Positions 17,066 through 25,148 of a stretch of DNA of 64,000 bases are shown piece by piece (position 1 is the stretch's first letter; every line of letters begins with the position of its first letter). Under the pieces are notes generated by a model. It did not search any database and was not told the DNA's origin. It was given only the letters and a program-made list of their open reading frames with translations. A program made the position numbers and the translations under genes. Origin of the DNA: Prescottella soli (GTDB lineage Bacteria > Actinomycetota > Actinomycetes > Mycobacteriales > Mycobacteriaceae). The stretch spans positions 2,914,001-2,978,000 of the forward strand of contig NZ_CP157276.1 of the NCBI RefSeq assembly GCF_040024445.1, written 5' to 3'.

Positions 17066-18297
17066 CGCGCCTCCTCCTCGATCGGTGTCCGCGCGAGCGG
17101 CTTCGGCCCCTTCGGGGCCTTGTATGCGCCCGGCCGGGTCCGCTCGGCCCGCAGCTTGTCCACGGTCATCTTGCAGATCGCCTCCTTCGCCGTCGCACCC
17201 AGCCGCCCCGACAGTGCGATCGGACGCGGTGTGTCGTCGGCGTGCACCAACTGGAAGTAGCCGGTCTTGCGGCCCAGGCTCATGCACTGCGCGGCGAACC
17301 CGACCGACAGCACCGGCAGCTCCTCGCCCCGCATCCGGGCGAGCACCGTGGCCGCGGCATGGCCGCCGAGCGGCAGCGCCACCGCGCACGCCATGCGCAG
17401 GTGCGACCCGACCTCCGGGGGTGCGACGACGGCATCGCCGGCGCCGACGATGTCCGGGTGGTCGAGGCTCGTCAGCGTCGCGTCGACGCGCAACCGGCCG
17501 GCCGCGTCGGTGGCGAGGCCGCTGCGCTGGGCCAGGTCGGGCACCTCGAACGAGGCCGCCCACACGCACACGTCGAAGCCGAGCACGCGGCCGTCGGCGA
17601 TCTCGAGTTCGCGCTCGCCGACCTGGGTCACCCGCGCGTCCTCGCGCCACGTGACGCCCAGCCCGTCGAGGGTCTTCAGGATGCGGCTGCGCGCGGCGGG
17701 TCGCATGAACCCGAGCACTTCCCCGGCCGCGACGACGTCCACGCCGAGGTCGGGGCGGGCGGCGGCGATCTCGGACGCGATCTCGACGGCGGTCGCGCCG
17801 CCCCCGACGATCCGCACCACCGACGCGGGTGCGAGCGCTGCCAGCGCCTGGCGCAGTTCCGCCGCACCGACGGGATCACCAGCGTGGTGGGCGTGCTCCT
17901 CGACGCCCGGAACCGAGCGGGACGTGTTGCTGCCGACGGCGTAGACGAGGGTGTCGTACGGGACGACCGTGGTGTCGTGTCCGCCGACGACACGGACGCG
18001 TCGCCCGGCGGGGTCGATCTCCTGGACTGTGCCGACCAGCACCTCCGCGTCGGGGTGCAGCACCTCGCACAGCGGTACCGCGGCGGAGGGGCGGGTGCCC
18101 GCCACCACCTCGTGCAGCCGGATCCGCTCGACGAACTCGTCCCGCGGATTGATCACGGTGACGCGGCAGTCCCGTGCGGGGTCCTCACCGCGGAGACGTC
18201 CACGGCTCGAGAGGATGCGATTGGCCGCCAGCACGCCCGCGTATCCGGCGCCGACGACGACCACCCGGTGCCCCGGCGACCGATGCGACTTCGTCAT
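17062..18297 (-). CDS. NADH dehydrogenase-like FAD/NAD(P)-binding oxidoreductase
   Basis: A 411-residue two-dinucleotide-fold flavoprotein. The FAD fingerprint VVVGAGYAGVLAANRIL is at about 12-28, the NAD site IVGGGATAVEIASEIA at about 165, and the third FAD contact DIVGAGDAV near 295. This is the architecture of type II NADH dehydrogenases and related disulfide-independent reductases. It is encoded directly before an ECF41 sigma gene, with translational coupling, and is the likely regulatory target of that sigma factor. The electron acceptor is not known. A palindrome lies upstream at 18335-18354. Confidence 0.85.
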   Translation of the reverse strand: MTKSHRSPGHRVVVVGAGYAGVLAANRILSSRGRLRGEDPARDCRVTVINPRDEFVERIRLHEVVAGTRPSAAVPLCEVLHPDAEVLVGTVQEIDPAGRRVRVVGGHDTTVVPYDTLVYAVGSNTSRSVPGVEEHAHHAGDPVGAAELRQALAALAPASVVRIVGGGATAVEIASEIAAARPDLGVDVVAAGEVLGFMRPAARSRILKTLDGLGVTWREDARVTQVGERELEIADGRVLGFDVCVWAASFEVPDLAQRSGLATDAAGRLRVDATLTSLDHPDIVGAGDAVVAPPEVGSHLRMACAVALPLGGHAAATVLARMRGEELPVLSVGFAAQCMSLGRKTGYFQLVHADDTPRPIALSGRLGATAKEAICKMTVDKLRAERTRPGAYKAPKGPKPLARTPIEEEAR

Positions 18298-18334
18298 GAC
18301 TGTCTCCTGTGCCTCCCGCCCGCCGGTTGCGGGC

Positions 18335-18354
18335 TCTCGTCATCTCTGACGAGA
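18335..18354. promoter_or_regulatory. Perfect inverted repeat upstream of the oxidoreductase-sigma operon
   Basis: TCTCGTCA-N4-TGACGAGA forms two perfect 8-base arms about 40 bases upstream of the ATG at 18297. It could be an operator or an mRNA hairpin in the leader. CGTC motifs are typical of ECF -10 elements, and both arms contain CGTC, so overlap with an autoregulated promoter is possible. Confidence 0.45.
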
Positions 18355-18414
18355 CAGGCCCCGGAAACGTGAGAGAGGGTGGCGCACGCCACCCTCTCGT
18401 TACATGAATCGCGG

Positions 18415-18708
18415 TCAGGCGATGGGGCGCAGCGGGTGGATACCGGGCGCGGCGGCGAGGTGCGCGCCGAAGGTGGATGCGGCCTCACGCATGTGCGGGG
18501 CCTTCATGTGCGCGTCGAGCGCGTGCTGGTCGGTCCACACCTCGACGGTCACGAACGTGCCCGCGGCCATCGTCGACTCGTACAGGTCGTAGGACACGCA
18601 GCCGTCCTCCTTGCGGCTGGCCTCCGTCAGCGCTGTGAGCGCGGCACGGACCGTGTTCTCGGATCCGGGCTTGGCCGGAATGGTCGCCACGACATGCAGA
18701 TTCGACAT
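18415..18708 (-). CDS. Antibiotic biosynthesis monooxygenase (ABM) domain protein
   Basis: A 97-residue single-domain protein of the dimeric ferredoxin-like ABM family (HVVATIPAKPGSENTVRAAL, then GCVSYDLYES and FVTVEVWTDQHALDAHM). Relatives such as YgiN oxidise quinols without cofactors, and others are heme-degrading or of unknown role. The ATG at 18708 follows GAGGGGATCG. It stands alone between the oxidoreductase operon and a GGCT-like gene. The substrate cannot be assigned. Confidence 0.85.
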   Translation of the reverse strand: MSNLHVVATIPAKPGSENTVRAALTALTEASRKEDGCVSYDLYESTMAAGTFVTVEVWTDQHALDAHMKAPHMREAASTFGAHLAAAPGIHPLRPIA

Positions 18709-18764
18709 CGATCCCCTCTTCTGTGAGCGCCGACACAATGTGCGGCCTCCCGACCGTACCCTGG

Positions 18765-19259
18765 TCAGGGCCGTAATCGCCGCAGATACGCATGTGCCCG
18801 TTCGGAACTCCAGCCGAACACCTCACGAAGTCCCGCCGTCATCGTGGCGAGGTACGCGGCCGACGGCTCGGTCGGGGTGACGTCGCCACGCCCGACGACG
18901 GACGTGAACGTGCGCAGGGGAACACCGTCGCGCTCCCCGACGTCGAGGACCCGGTCGTAGCACGGCGGTTCCTGCGCGAGGATGTCGTCGAACTGCTGAC
19001 CGGACACGAGGTACCCGCACGCGGCGGTATCGCCTGGCAGGTCGGGGTCGTAGAACGCCCGGCCCCCACCCCAGACCAGCGACTGGCCCGCGAAATAGAC
19101 CGTGCCCGGCAGCCGGACGCCGATCCGGGCCGTGGGCTCGCTCGAATCCCGCGCCCCGGCATATGTGCGCCCGCCGCCGACCGGGCACCCGCCATGCAGG
19201 TAGCAGTCCAGCCGGGCCCGCGACATGTTCGATCCGTAACTCACGTACCAGACGTGCAC
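18765..19259 (-). CDS. Gamma-glutamylcyclotransferase-like protein
   Basis: A protein of about 164 residues opening with WYVSYGSNMSRARLDCYL, which carries the YGSN nucleotide-like loop that marks the gamma-glutamylcyclotransferase/AIG2-like fold. The following GRTYAGARD, VYFAGQS and AFYDPD suit that fold, and a Glu in LAQEPP is a candidate catalytic acid. Family members release 5-oxoproline from gamma-glutamyl compounds. No ATG is well placed, so GTG at 19259 was chosen; the start is uncertain by a few codons. The gene is divergent from a TetR gene. Confidence 0.7.
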   Translation of the reverse strand: MHVWYVSYGSNMSRARLDCYLHGGCPVGGGRTYAGARDSSEPTARIGVRLPGTVYFAGQSLVWGGGRAFYDPDLPGDTAACGYLVSGQQFDDILAQEPPCYDRVLDVGERDGVPLRTFTSVVGRGDVTPTEPSAAYLATMTAGLREVFGWSSERAHAYLRRLRP

Positions 19260-19287
19260 AATTTCGACCCTACGCGCGCCCCCATCG

Positions 19288-19303
19288 GATACAGTTTTGT
19301 ATC
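19288..19303. promoter_or_regulatory. TetR-type operator candidate
   Basis: GATACA-GTTT-TGTATC is a perfect inverted repeat with 6-base arms and a 4-base centre, 38 bases before the TetR gene start and in the divergent region shared with the GGCT-like gene. A second small palindrome (CCGGT-A-ACCGG, 19314-19324) follows. Its size and place fit autoregulation by the TetR protein at 19341. Confidence 0.5.
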
Positions 19304-19340
19304 GAACGGGTTCCCGGTAACCGGAAAGCGGGGATGACCA

Positions 19341-19997
19341 GTGCAGACGTCCGACCTGGCGACCGAAACGCCGCGCCCCAAACGGGTCACCAAGCGTCGC
19401 GCGGAGACCCGCCAGCGCCTGCTCGACGCCGCCGGCGAGGTGTTCGCCGAGGAGGGCTTCGGCCGCTCCACCGTCGAGCACGTGTGCGACCGCGCCGGCT
19501 ACACGCGCGGCGCCTTCTACTCGAACTTCACCTCCCTCGACGAGCTGTTCCTGGCGATGTGGGAGCAGCGCTCGTCCGTGATGCTCGACGGCATCCGCAC
19601 CGCGTTGGCCGACGCCGCCGCCCGGCCCGCGTCGCTGACGCTCGACACCGCCGTCGAACGCGTCCTCGCGGCGATCCCCGTCGACGACGCCTGGTACCGC
19701 ATCACCGCGGAGTTCACCGCCCACGCCCTGCGCAACCCCGTCCTCAAACGGGTCATGGCCGCGCGCGAGGACGCCATCCTGCACACGATCATGCCGATCG
19801 TCGAGGACGCCCTCGCCACCGCTGGACGGCACGTCACCGACCGCCAGGCCCTCGGCCGGGCGCTGGTCGCGATCCACGACGGCACCGCCGTGCAGGTCCT
19901 CATGGAACCCGAGAACGAGGCGGTCCGGCAGGCGCGCCAGCGCCTGTTCGTCACCGTCGTCAGCAGTTACAGCAGCACCGATACGGACAGGAGATAG
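19341..19997 (+). CDS. TetR-family transcriptional regulator
   Basis: A 218-residue regulator. The N-terminal helix-turn-helix (about 20-65) reads RLLDAAGEVFAEEGFGRSTV, then DRAGYTRGAFYSNF. The C-terminal ligand domain is helical and unassigned. It starts at GTG 19341; an upstream ATG at 19334 is out of frame. It stands three bases before a flavin dehydrogenase gene and is probably the autoregulated first gene of the 19341-22462 cassette. Confidence 0.9.
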   Translation: MQTSDLATETPRPKRVTKRRAETRQRLLDAAGEVFAEEGFGRSTVEHVCDRAGYTRGAFYSNFTSLDELFLAMWEQRSSVMLDGIRTALADAAARPASLTLDTAVERVLAAIPVDDAWYRITAEFTAHALRNPVLKRVMAAREDAILHTIMPIVEDALATAGRHVTDRQALGRALVAIHDGTAVQVLMEPENEAVRQARQRLFVTVVSSYSSTDTDRR

Positions 19998-20000
19998 GCC

Positions 20001-21662
20001 GTGGCAGAACAAGCCGACGTCATCGTCGTCGGAGCGGGACTCGCAGGTCTGGTCGCGACCCACGAACTGGTCAAGACGGGCCGCAGGGTCCTCGTCGTCG
20101 ACCAGGAGAACGTGGAAAACCTTGGTGGACAAGCATTTTGGTCGCTCGGCGGGCTGTTCCTCGTCGACAGTCCCGAACAGCGCCGCATGGGCATCAAGGA
20201 CTCCCGCGAACTGGCCCTGCAGGATTGGCTGGGCAGCGCCGGATTCGACCGCGACCGCGAGGACCACTGGCCGCGGCAGTGGGCCGAGGCCTACGTAGAC
20301 TTCGCGGCCGGCGAGAAACGCGCCTACCTCCACGACCTTGGGCTGCGCGTCATGCCGAACGTCGGCTGGGCCGAGCGCGGCGGCGGACTGGCCACCGGCC
20401 ACGGAAACTCGGTGCCGCGCTTCCACATCACGTGGGGCACCGGCCCGGAGGTGGTTCGCGTGTTCCGCGAACCGGTGCTCGACGCCGCCGCCCGCGGGCA
20501 GGTCACCTTCCGCTACCGGCACCAGGTGGACGAGCTGATCGTGGAGAACGGCGCCGCCGTGGGTGTGCGCGGCACGGTGCTCGAGCCGTCGACCGAGCCT
20601 CGCGGTGTGAAGTCGTCGCGGACGCCCACGGGCGAATTCGAGCTGCGCGCGCAGGCGGTGGTGGTGACGTCCGGCGGCATCGGTGGCAATCCCGAACTGG
20701 TGCGCAAGAACTGGCCCGTCGACCGGTTGGGCCGCGCGCCGGAGCGGATGATCACCGGTGTGCCCGCGCACGTCGACGGCCGGATGCTCGAGATCACCGA
20801 GAGTGCCGGCGGCAACATCGTCAACCGGGATCGCATGTGGCACTACACCGAGGGCATCGTCAACTGGGATCCGATCTGGCCCAACCACGCGATCCGGATC
20901 ATCCCCGGCCCGTCGTCGCTGTGGCTCGACGCCACCGGCAAGCGCCTGCCGGTGCCGCTGTTCCCCGGCTTCGACACTCTGGCGACGCTCAAGCACATCC
21001 TGGGCACCGGGCACGACCACACGTGGTTCGTCCTCACCCAGTCGATCATCGAGAAGGAGTTCGCGCTCTCGGGCTCCGAGCAGAACCCCGACCTCACCGG
21101 CAAGGACATGAAGCTCCTGCTCGGCCGGGTCAAGAAGGGTGCGCCCGGACCGGTGGAGGCGTTCAAGCAGCACGGCGTCGACTTCGTCGTCCGCGACAAC
21201 CTCCGCGACCTCGTCGACGGCATGAACGCGCTCACCCCCGACGCGAAGCTCGACTACGCGCAGGTGGAGCACGAGATCGTCGCCCGCGACAACGAGATGG
21301 ACAACACCTACTCCAAGGACATGCAGGTGATGGCCATCCGCAACGCACGAACCTATCTTGCGGACAAGGCGATTCGCGTGGCCAAGCCGCACCGGCTGCT
21401 CGATCCCGCACACGGGCCGCTGATCGCGGTACGGCTGAACCTGCTCACCCGCAAGACTCTCGGCGGCCTCGAGACCAACCTGGACTCGCAGGTGATCCGG
21501 CCCGACGGCAGCGTCTTCGACGGCCTGTACGCGGCCGGTGAGGTCGCCGGGTTCGGCGGCGGCGGCGTCCACGGCTACAACGCGCTCGAGGGCACCTTCC
21601 TCGGCGGCTGCATCTTCTCCGGACGCGCCGCCGGACGGGCCCTGGGCCGGAGCCTCGGATGA
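20001..21662 (+). CDS. FAD-binding dehydrogenase, KstD/fumarate-reductase superfamily
   Basis: A 553-residue flavoprotein with the FAD fingerprint VIVVGAGLAGLVATHEL at about 8-24, followed by GGQAFWSLGG, and a C-terminal flavin motif GLYAAGEVAGFGGGGVHG. This plan is shared by 3-ketosteroid dehydrogenases and flavocytochrome reductases, and the sequence recalls the mycobacterial Rv0785 group of unknown substrate. It starts at GTG 20001, three bases after the TetR stop. Its stop overlaps the ATG of the next SDR gene (ATGA), so both are probably translated together. A steroid or lipid substrate is inference only. Confidence 0.85.
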   Translation: MAEQADVIVVGAGLAGLVATHELVKTGRRVLVVDQENVENLGGQAFWSLGGLFLVDSPEQRRMGIKDSRELALQDWLGSAGFDRDREDHWPRQWAEAYVDFAAGEKRAYLHDLGLRVMPNVGWAERGGGLATGHGNSVPRFHITWGTGPEVVRVFREPVLDAAARGQVTFRYRHQVDELIVENGAAVGVRGTVLEPSTEPRGVKSSRTPTGEFELRAQAVVVTSGGIGGNPELVRKNWPVDRLGRAPERMITGVPAHVDGRMLEITESAGGNIVNRDRMWHYTEGIVNWDPIWPNHAIRIIPGPSSLWLDATGKRLPVPLFPGFDTLATLKHILGTGHDHTWFVLTQSIIEKEFALSGSEQNPDLTGKDMKLLLGRVKKGAPGPVEAFKQHGVDFVVRDNLRDLVDGMNALTPDAKLDYAQVEHEIVARDNEMDNTYSKDMQVMAIRNARTYLADKAIRVAKPHRLLDPAHGPLIAVRLNLLTRKTLGGLETNLDSQVIRPDGSVFDGLYAAGEVAGFGGGGVHGYNALEGTFLGGCIFSGRAAGRALGRSLG

Positions 21663-22462
21663 GTCCCCGCACCGCGCTGGTGACCGGCGCGTCGTCCGGC
21701 ATCGGCCTCGAGGTCGCCCGCGCACTGGTGTCCCGCGGCTACCGCGTCCTCGGCACCACACGCAATCCCGATGCCCTGCACGATGGTTCACGCGTACCCG
21801 GCGTCGAGTACGTGGCCCTGGATCTCACCGACCGGGCGAGCATCGAGGCGTGCGCCCGCGCGGCCGGCGACGTGGACGTCCTCGTCAACAACGCCGGCGA
21901 GAGCCAGATGGGGCCGCTCGAGGAGCTACCGCTCGACGCGATCGACCGGCTGTTCCAGGTGAACGTCCTGGGCGCGATCCAGCTGACGCAGCTGCTGCTG
22001 CCCGGCATGCGCGGGCGCGGCTACGGCCGCGTGGTGATGGTGGGCTCGATGCTGGCGAGCTTCCCGCTCGCGTTCCGGTCGTCGTACGTCGCCGCGAAGT
22101 GCGCGCTGAAGGGCTTCGCGGCGGCAGCGCGGCGCGAGCTGAGCCCGTTCGGTGTGTGGCTCACCACCGTCGAGCCCGGCACCATCGCCACCGGCATCGG
22201 CGACCGCCGCACCCGCTACATCGCCGACGGCTCCCCCTACACGAGCGACTACACGATCGTGTCGAAAGCGATGCAGCGCAACGAGGATCGCGGCATCAAG
22301 GCGGCAACGGTGGCCGACCTGGTGGTCAAGGCGATCGAGGCGGACAAGCCCAAGCCGCTCTACGCCGTCGGGAACATGGCACCGCTCGTGTTCACGGTCC
22401 GCCGACTCGCACCGCGGGCGTTCACCGAGAAGATGATGGCCCGCTTCCACGGGCTGAAGTGA
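21659..22462 (+). CDS. Short-chain dehydrogenase/reductase
   Basis: A 267-residue classical SDR. The NAD(P) site is VTGASSGIGLEVARAL at about 8-23, the structural NNAG follows, and the catalytic Tyr-x-x-x-Lys is SYVAAKCALKGF near 145-156 with an upstream Ser. The enzyme should oxidise an alcohol or reduce a ketone on a small hydrophobic molecule. Its ATG overlaps the stop of the FAD dehydrogenase, so the pair may act in sequence on one compound. Confidence 0.93.
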   Translation: MSPRTALVTGASSGIGLEVARALVSRGYRVLGTTRNPDALHDGSRVPGVEYVALDLTDRASIEACARAAGDVDVLVNNAGESQMGPLEELPLDAIDRLFQVNVLGAIQLTQLLLPGMRGRGYGRVVMVGSMLASFPLAFRSSYVAAKCALKGFAAAARRELSPFGVWLTTVEPGTIATGIGDRRTRYIADGSPYTSDYTIVSKAMQRNEDRGIKAATVADLVVKAIEADKPKPLYAVGNMAPLVFTVRRLAPRAFTEKMMARFHGLK

Positions 22463-22520
22463 CCGCGAGGGCGTCCTGCCGGCCTCCGACGAACCCGCAG
22501 GACGCCCCCGTCACAGAGCC

Positions 22521-23465
22521 TCAGCTACCGGTCGAACCGCTCGAACCACTGGACCCGCTCGAACCACTGGATCCGCTCGAACCGCTGGACCCGCTGGACC
22601 CGCTGGAGCCGCTGGAGCCGCTGGACCCACTCGAGCCGCTGGAACCCGTATCCCCGCCCGTTCCGTCGAGCGGATCGGTGCCGCCCGCGGGCGCCGGGAA
22701 CAGGAAGCCCGTAGACACCGTCTTCAGCGAGGTGCCGGAGTTCGCCGGAACCTTGGCCCGCCAGTTGACGATCGGGTTGAGCACGCCGAACGGACCGCAC
22801 CCCGTGGCACCGGGCAGCGCGAAATCGGCGGCCGTGTTCTGGATGTTGTCGAGCGCCGCGGTCCCCACCGGGTACGGAGTATCGATGTCCGTCGTCGGAA
22901 GATCGTTCATCGGGTTCGACTTGTTCAACTCGAACACGACCGGGTTGTCAGCGGTTCCGATGTAGCAGTTGTCCCCGAGGAACGGATTGTCGATCTTCAG
23001 CCGCACCGGAAGCGTCATGTCGAAGTCGGTGATGATGCCATTGAACACCGGCACGTCCACGGCCTCGACCGTGGAGGTGACCCCTGCCAGCCCGAACAGA
23101 TTGTCGAACGGAAGATCGATTCCGAGCACGCCCCCGGGGACGGTCAGGGGCTTGCTGTAGACGCCGTGGTGGCCGTCGTCGCGGGGAATGAAGTCCACGT
23201 CACCGAGGTTGCCGGCGATGATCATGTCGCCGTCGGCGATCGGCAGGTTGAAGCCGTTGTTGGCGAAGGTGCCATTCCGGACGACGACGGACAGACACGC
23301 CTCCGTGAGCGTCGGATCGCAGACGGCACCGCCCGGAACCGGGACGGTGGTGGGCGCCGCGGCCGCCAAGGGCGCAATCAATGCCATCGAGGCGCCGACC
23401 GCACCTCCCACCACGGCGGCACGCACCCCGACGCGACGCCGCGAAACACTCGAATCGTTCTTCAC
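22521..23465 (-). CDS. Secreted protein with a C-terminal Gly-Ser-Ser repeat tail
   Basis: A 314-residue exported protein. An N-terminal signal peptide with twin arginines (SRRRVGVRAAVVGG) ends at about AAAAP near residue 37. The mature part (about 38-265) has four cysteines and beta-rich sequence with no family I can name. The last 45 or so residues are a (GSS)n run ending STGS. Similar exported proteins occur in mycolata. The flexible tail may let the globular domain span the wall or mycomembrane. The ATG at 23465 faces the lipoprotein gene across a 336-base region. Confidence 0.75.
   Translation of the reverse strand: MKNDSSVSRRRVGVRAAVVGGAVGASMALIAPLAAAAPTTVPVPGGAVCDPTLTEACLSVVVRNGTFANNGFNLPIADGDMIIAGNLGDVDFIPRDDGHHGVYSKPLTVPGGVLGIDLPFDNLFGLAGVTSTVEAVDVPVFNGIITDFDMTLPVRLKIDNPFLGDNCYIGTADNPVVFELNKSNPMNDLPTTDIDTPYPVGTAALDNIQNTAADFALPGATGCGPFGVLNPIVNWRAKVPANSGTSLKTVSTGFLFPAPAGGTDPLDGTGGDTGSSGSSGSSGSSGSSGSSGSSGSSGSSGSSGSSGSSGSTGS
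22527..22640. repeat. Short tandem repeat coding for the GSS tail
   Basis: About 12 units of a 9-base GGx-Ser-Ser codon repeat with third-position variation (GTCCAG, TTCGAG, CAGCGG types on the plus strand) lie at the end of the secreted-protein gene. The unit is in frame, so gain or loss of copies would change tail length without breaking the gene. Confidence 0.85.
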
Positions 23466-23801
23466 GCGTTCTCCTCAGTTATCGAGCTTTCGATGTACGC
23501 GGCCACGTTTGTGGTCGCGTAGAGGGACGAGCAGCGGCGAACGCTTGCCCGCCGCGAATCACGCTGAATCGCTTCGCGCCGGGAACGGCATGCCTTCCAC
23601 GACACCGAGAGTCACACCAACTCAGCGCCTCTACCAGCGCCTTCGCGGGAAACTCCGCACACTTTCGACTGTTACGTGAGGTAACAGCTGGAGTGGTTTA
23701 TATCACAGGGACGTACCGACAAATACGAAACTCACGACTTTTCGCCGCCGGAACTTTCAGGGTCTACCAGTCAGTAGTTCAACATGACACACTGTCTCCT
23801 C
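23466..23801. other. Divergent intergenic region with an inverted repeat
   Basis: This 336-base region separates the secreted protein from the lipoprotein and holds no convincing gene. It contains CTGTTAC-N5-GTAACAG at 23669-23687, with 7-base perfect arms, followed by an AT-rich stretch (GGTTTATATCAC) that may be part of a promoter. Both flanking products are exported, so a shared envelope-responsive regulator is conceivable. Confidence 0.5.
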
Positions 23802-24389
23802 ATGACGAGCACACGTGCAGTTACCGCCGTTGTCGCGGCAGCGGGAGCGCTGCTCCTCGCCGCGTGCGGGGGACAGGATCCCGAATCCGAGCACGCCGGG
23901 CACGACGTGGCTGCAGCCTCTGCGAGTGCCACCACCACGACGACGACCGCGCCGCCAGAAGCCACACCGGCCGGGTCCACGGTGCCCGCGCCGGCATCGG
24001 AGTCGCCGACCGCCCCTGCACCCCCGCCCACCACGACGGTGGCGCCGCTACCGATGACCACCGTGCCGCCTCCGGCCCCGCGTCCGGCTACCCCCGCGGC
24101 AGGTGAGATCGACACCCGCTCCCCGGAGCAGGTCGTGGCCGGCGCGGGCGAACGCGGCCAGCGCTACCTCTCGGCGTTGCGGGCGGCCGGCATTCCACCG
24201 ACCGGCATGGACGCGGCGGAGGTGCTGTACGCGCAGGGCACGTGCGAGGCCCTGGCCCGCGGCGACTCCCGTGCGGACGTGCTCGTCGAATTCGACTCCG
24301 TCGGAAAGGCTTACGCACAACTCCTGCCGCTGTCCCCGACCCAGATCGCCGAGATCTACGTCTCCACCGCGGAGCGGACGTACTGCTGA
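23802..24389 (+). CDS. DUF732-like lipoprotein
   Basis: About 195 residues. The signal peptide ends in the lipobox LLAACGG, giving a lipidated Cys near residue 19. A Thr/Pro/Ala-rich linker follows (about 25-100), probably extended and possibly O-glycosylated. The C-terminal domain (about 108-195) has two cysteines and the pattern RYLSALRAAGIPPTGMDAA...GTCEALARGD seen in the small DUF732 domains of mycobacterial exported proteins. The ATG at 23802 was preferred over the ATG six codons earlier because it gives a normal signal peptide. The role is unknown. Confidence 0.8.
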   Translation: MTSTRAVTAVVAAAGALLLAACGGQDPESEHAGHDVAAASASATTTTTTAPPEATPAGSTVPAPASESPTAPAPPPTTTVAPLPMTTVPPPAPRPATPAAGEIDTRSPEQVVAGAGERGQRYLSALRAAGIPPTGMDAAEVLYAQGTCEALARGDSRADVLVEFDSVGKAYAQLLPLSPTQIAEIYVSTAERTYC

Positions 24390-24601
24390 CCGGCCGGACC
24401 GGCCCGAGGGTGGGATTCCCCCTCACTGAGACGGAGAGATCCCGGCGGCACCCCTGGACGATAGGTTGATCGATCCGATACCAACCCGGACAGGAGTATG
24501 CATGAACAGTGTTGTGCGATATCGCCGTTCGGCTGCGATGCGGCCGACGTCAAGCAATCGCTGCGGATCCACTCGGCAGAACGACCCGAGGGGTGCGGAC
24601 C

Positions 24602-25123
24602 GTGCGGCGTGAAGGAAAGGGTCATGACGTCGCACGGCTCATCCTCCGCGCGACGATCGGCGGAACGATGATCGCCCACGGAATGCGGCACGGACGCACG
24701 TTGGACGGCACCGCCGGTTGGTTCGGTTCGATCGGATTCCGTCGCCCCCGACTCCAGGCCCAGGCGAGTGCCGTCGTCGAGGTCGGTGCCGGCGCACTGC
24801 TCGTGGCGGGGGCGGCAACGCCGCTCTCCGCCGCAGCTGTCATCGGCACCATGGCCGTCGCCGCGCGATCCGTGCACATGCGGAAGGGCTTCTTCATCAC
24901 CGGTGAGGGCTACGAGTTCGTTCTGAACCTCGGCGCCGCCACCGCCGCCCTCGCCGCGCTGGGCCCGGGCAAGTACAGCGTCGACCGGGCGCTCGGGATG
25001 GATCGTCGCCTCAGCGGTGTGCCCGCGGCGGCCACCGCCGTCGCAGTCGGAATCGGTTCGGCGGCAGCCCAGCTCGCCGCGTTCTGGAGCGAGCCGCAGA
25101 CCACATCGGCGACCACCGCCTGA
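24602..25123 (+). CDS. DoxX-like membrane protein
   Basis: About 173 residues with four hydrophobic helices and the family pattern LRATIGGTMIAHGMRHG near the N-terminus, then GAGALLVAGAATPLSAAAV. DoxX proteins are small membrane proteins that in some actinobacteria join an oxidoreductase complex with superoxide dismutase; no such partner is nearby. GTG at 24602 with GAGGGG eight bases upstream was chosen. GTG at 24593 and 24509 are alternatives. Confidence 0.75.
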   Translation: MRREGKGHDVARLILRATIGGTMIAHGMRHGRTLDGTAGWFGSIGFRRPRLQAQASAVVEVGAGALLVAGAATPLSAAAVIGTMAVAARSVHMRKGFFITGEGYEFVLNLGAATAALAALGPGKYSVDRALGMDRRLSGVPAAATAVAVGIGSAAAQLAAFWSEPQTTSATTA

Positions 25124-25148
25124 ACCCGCACTCAGGTGGACGGCGGCG

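Noticed and set aside
18765-21791. A 1008-codon minus-strand frame crossing TetR and the FAD dehydrogenase
   Set aside because: Only its last 164 codons (18765-19259) resemble a protein family; the rest is antisense to clearly real genes.
22527-22640. CRISPR-like repeat array
   Set aside because: Nine-base in-frame coding repeat without spacers; it encodes the GSS tail.
24502-24612. A 36-codon frame with a good ribosome site before the DoxX gene
   Set aside because: Arg/Ser/Ala-rich translation with no motif; it overlaps the likely DoxX start out of frame. It may only reflect misplacement of the DoxX start, so not listed as a gene.
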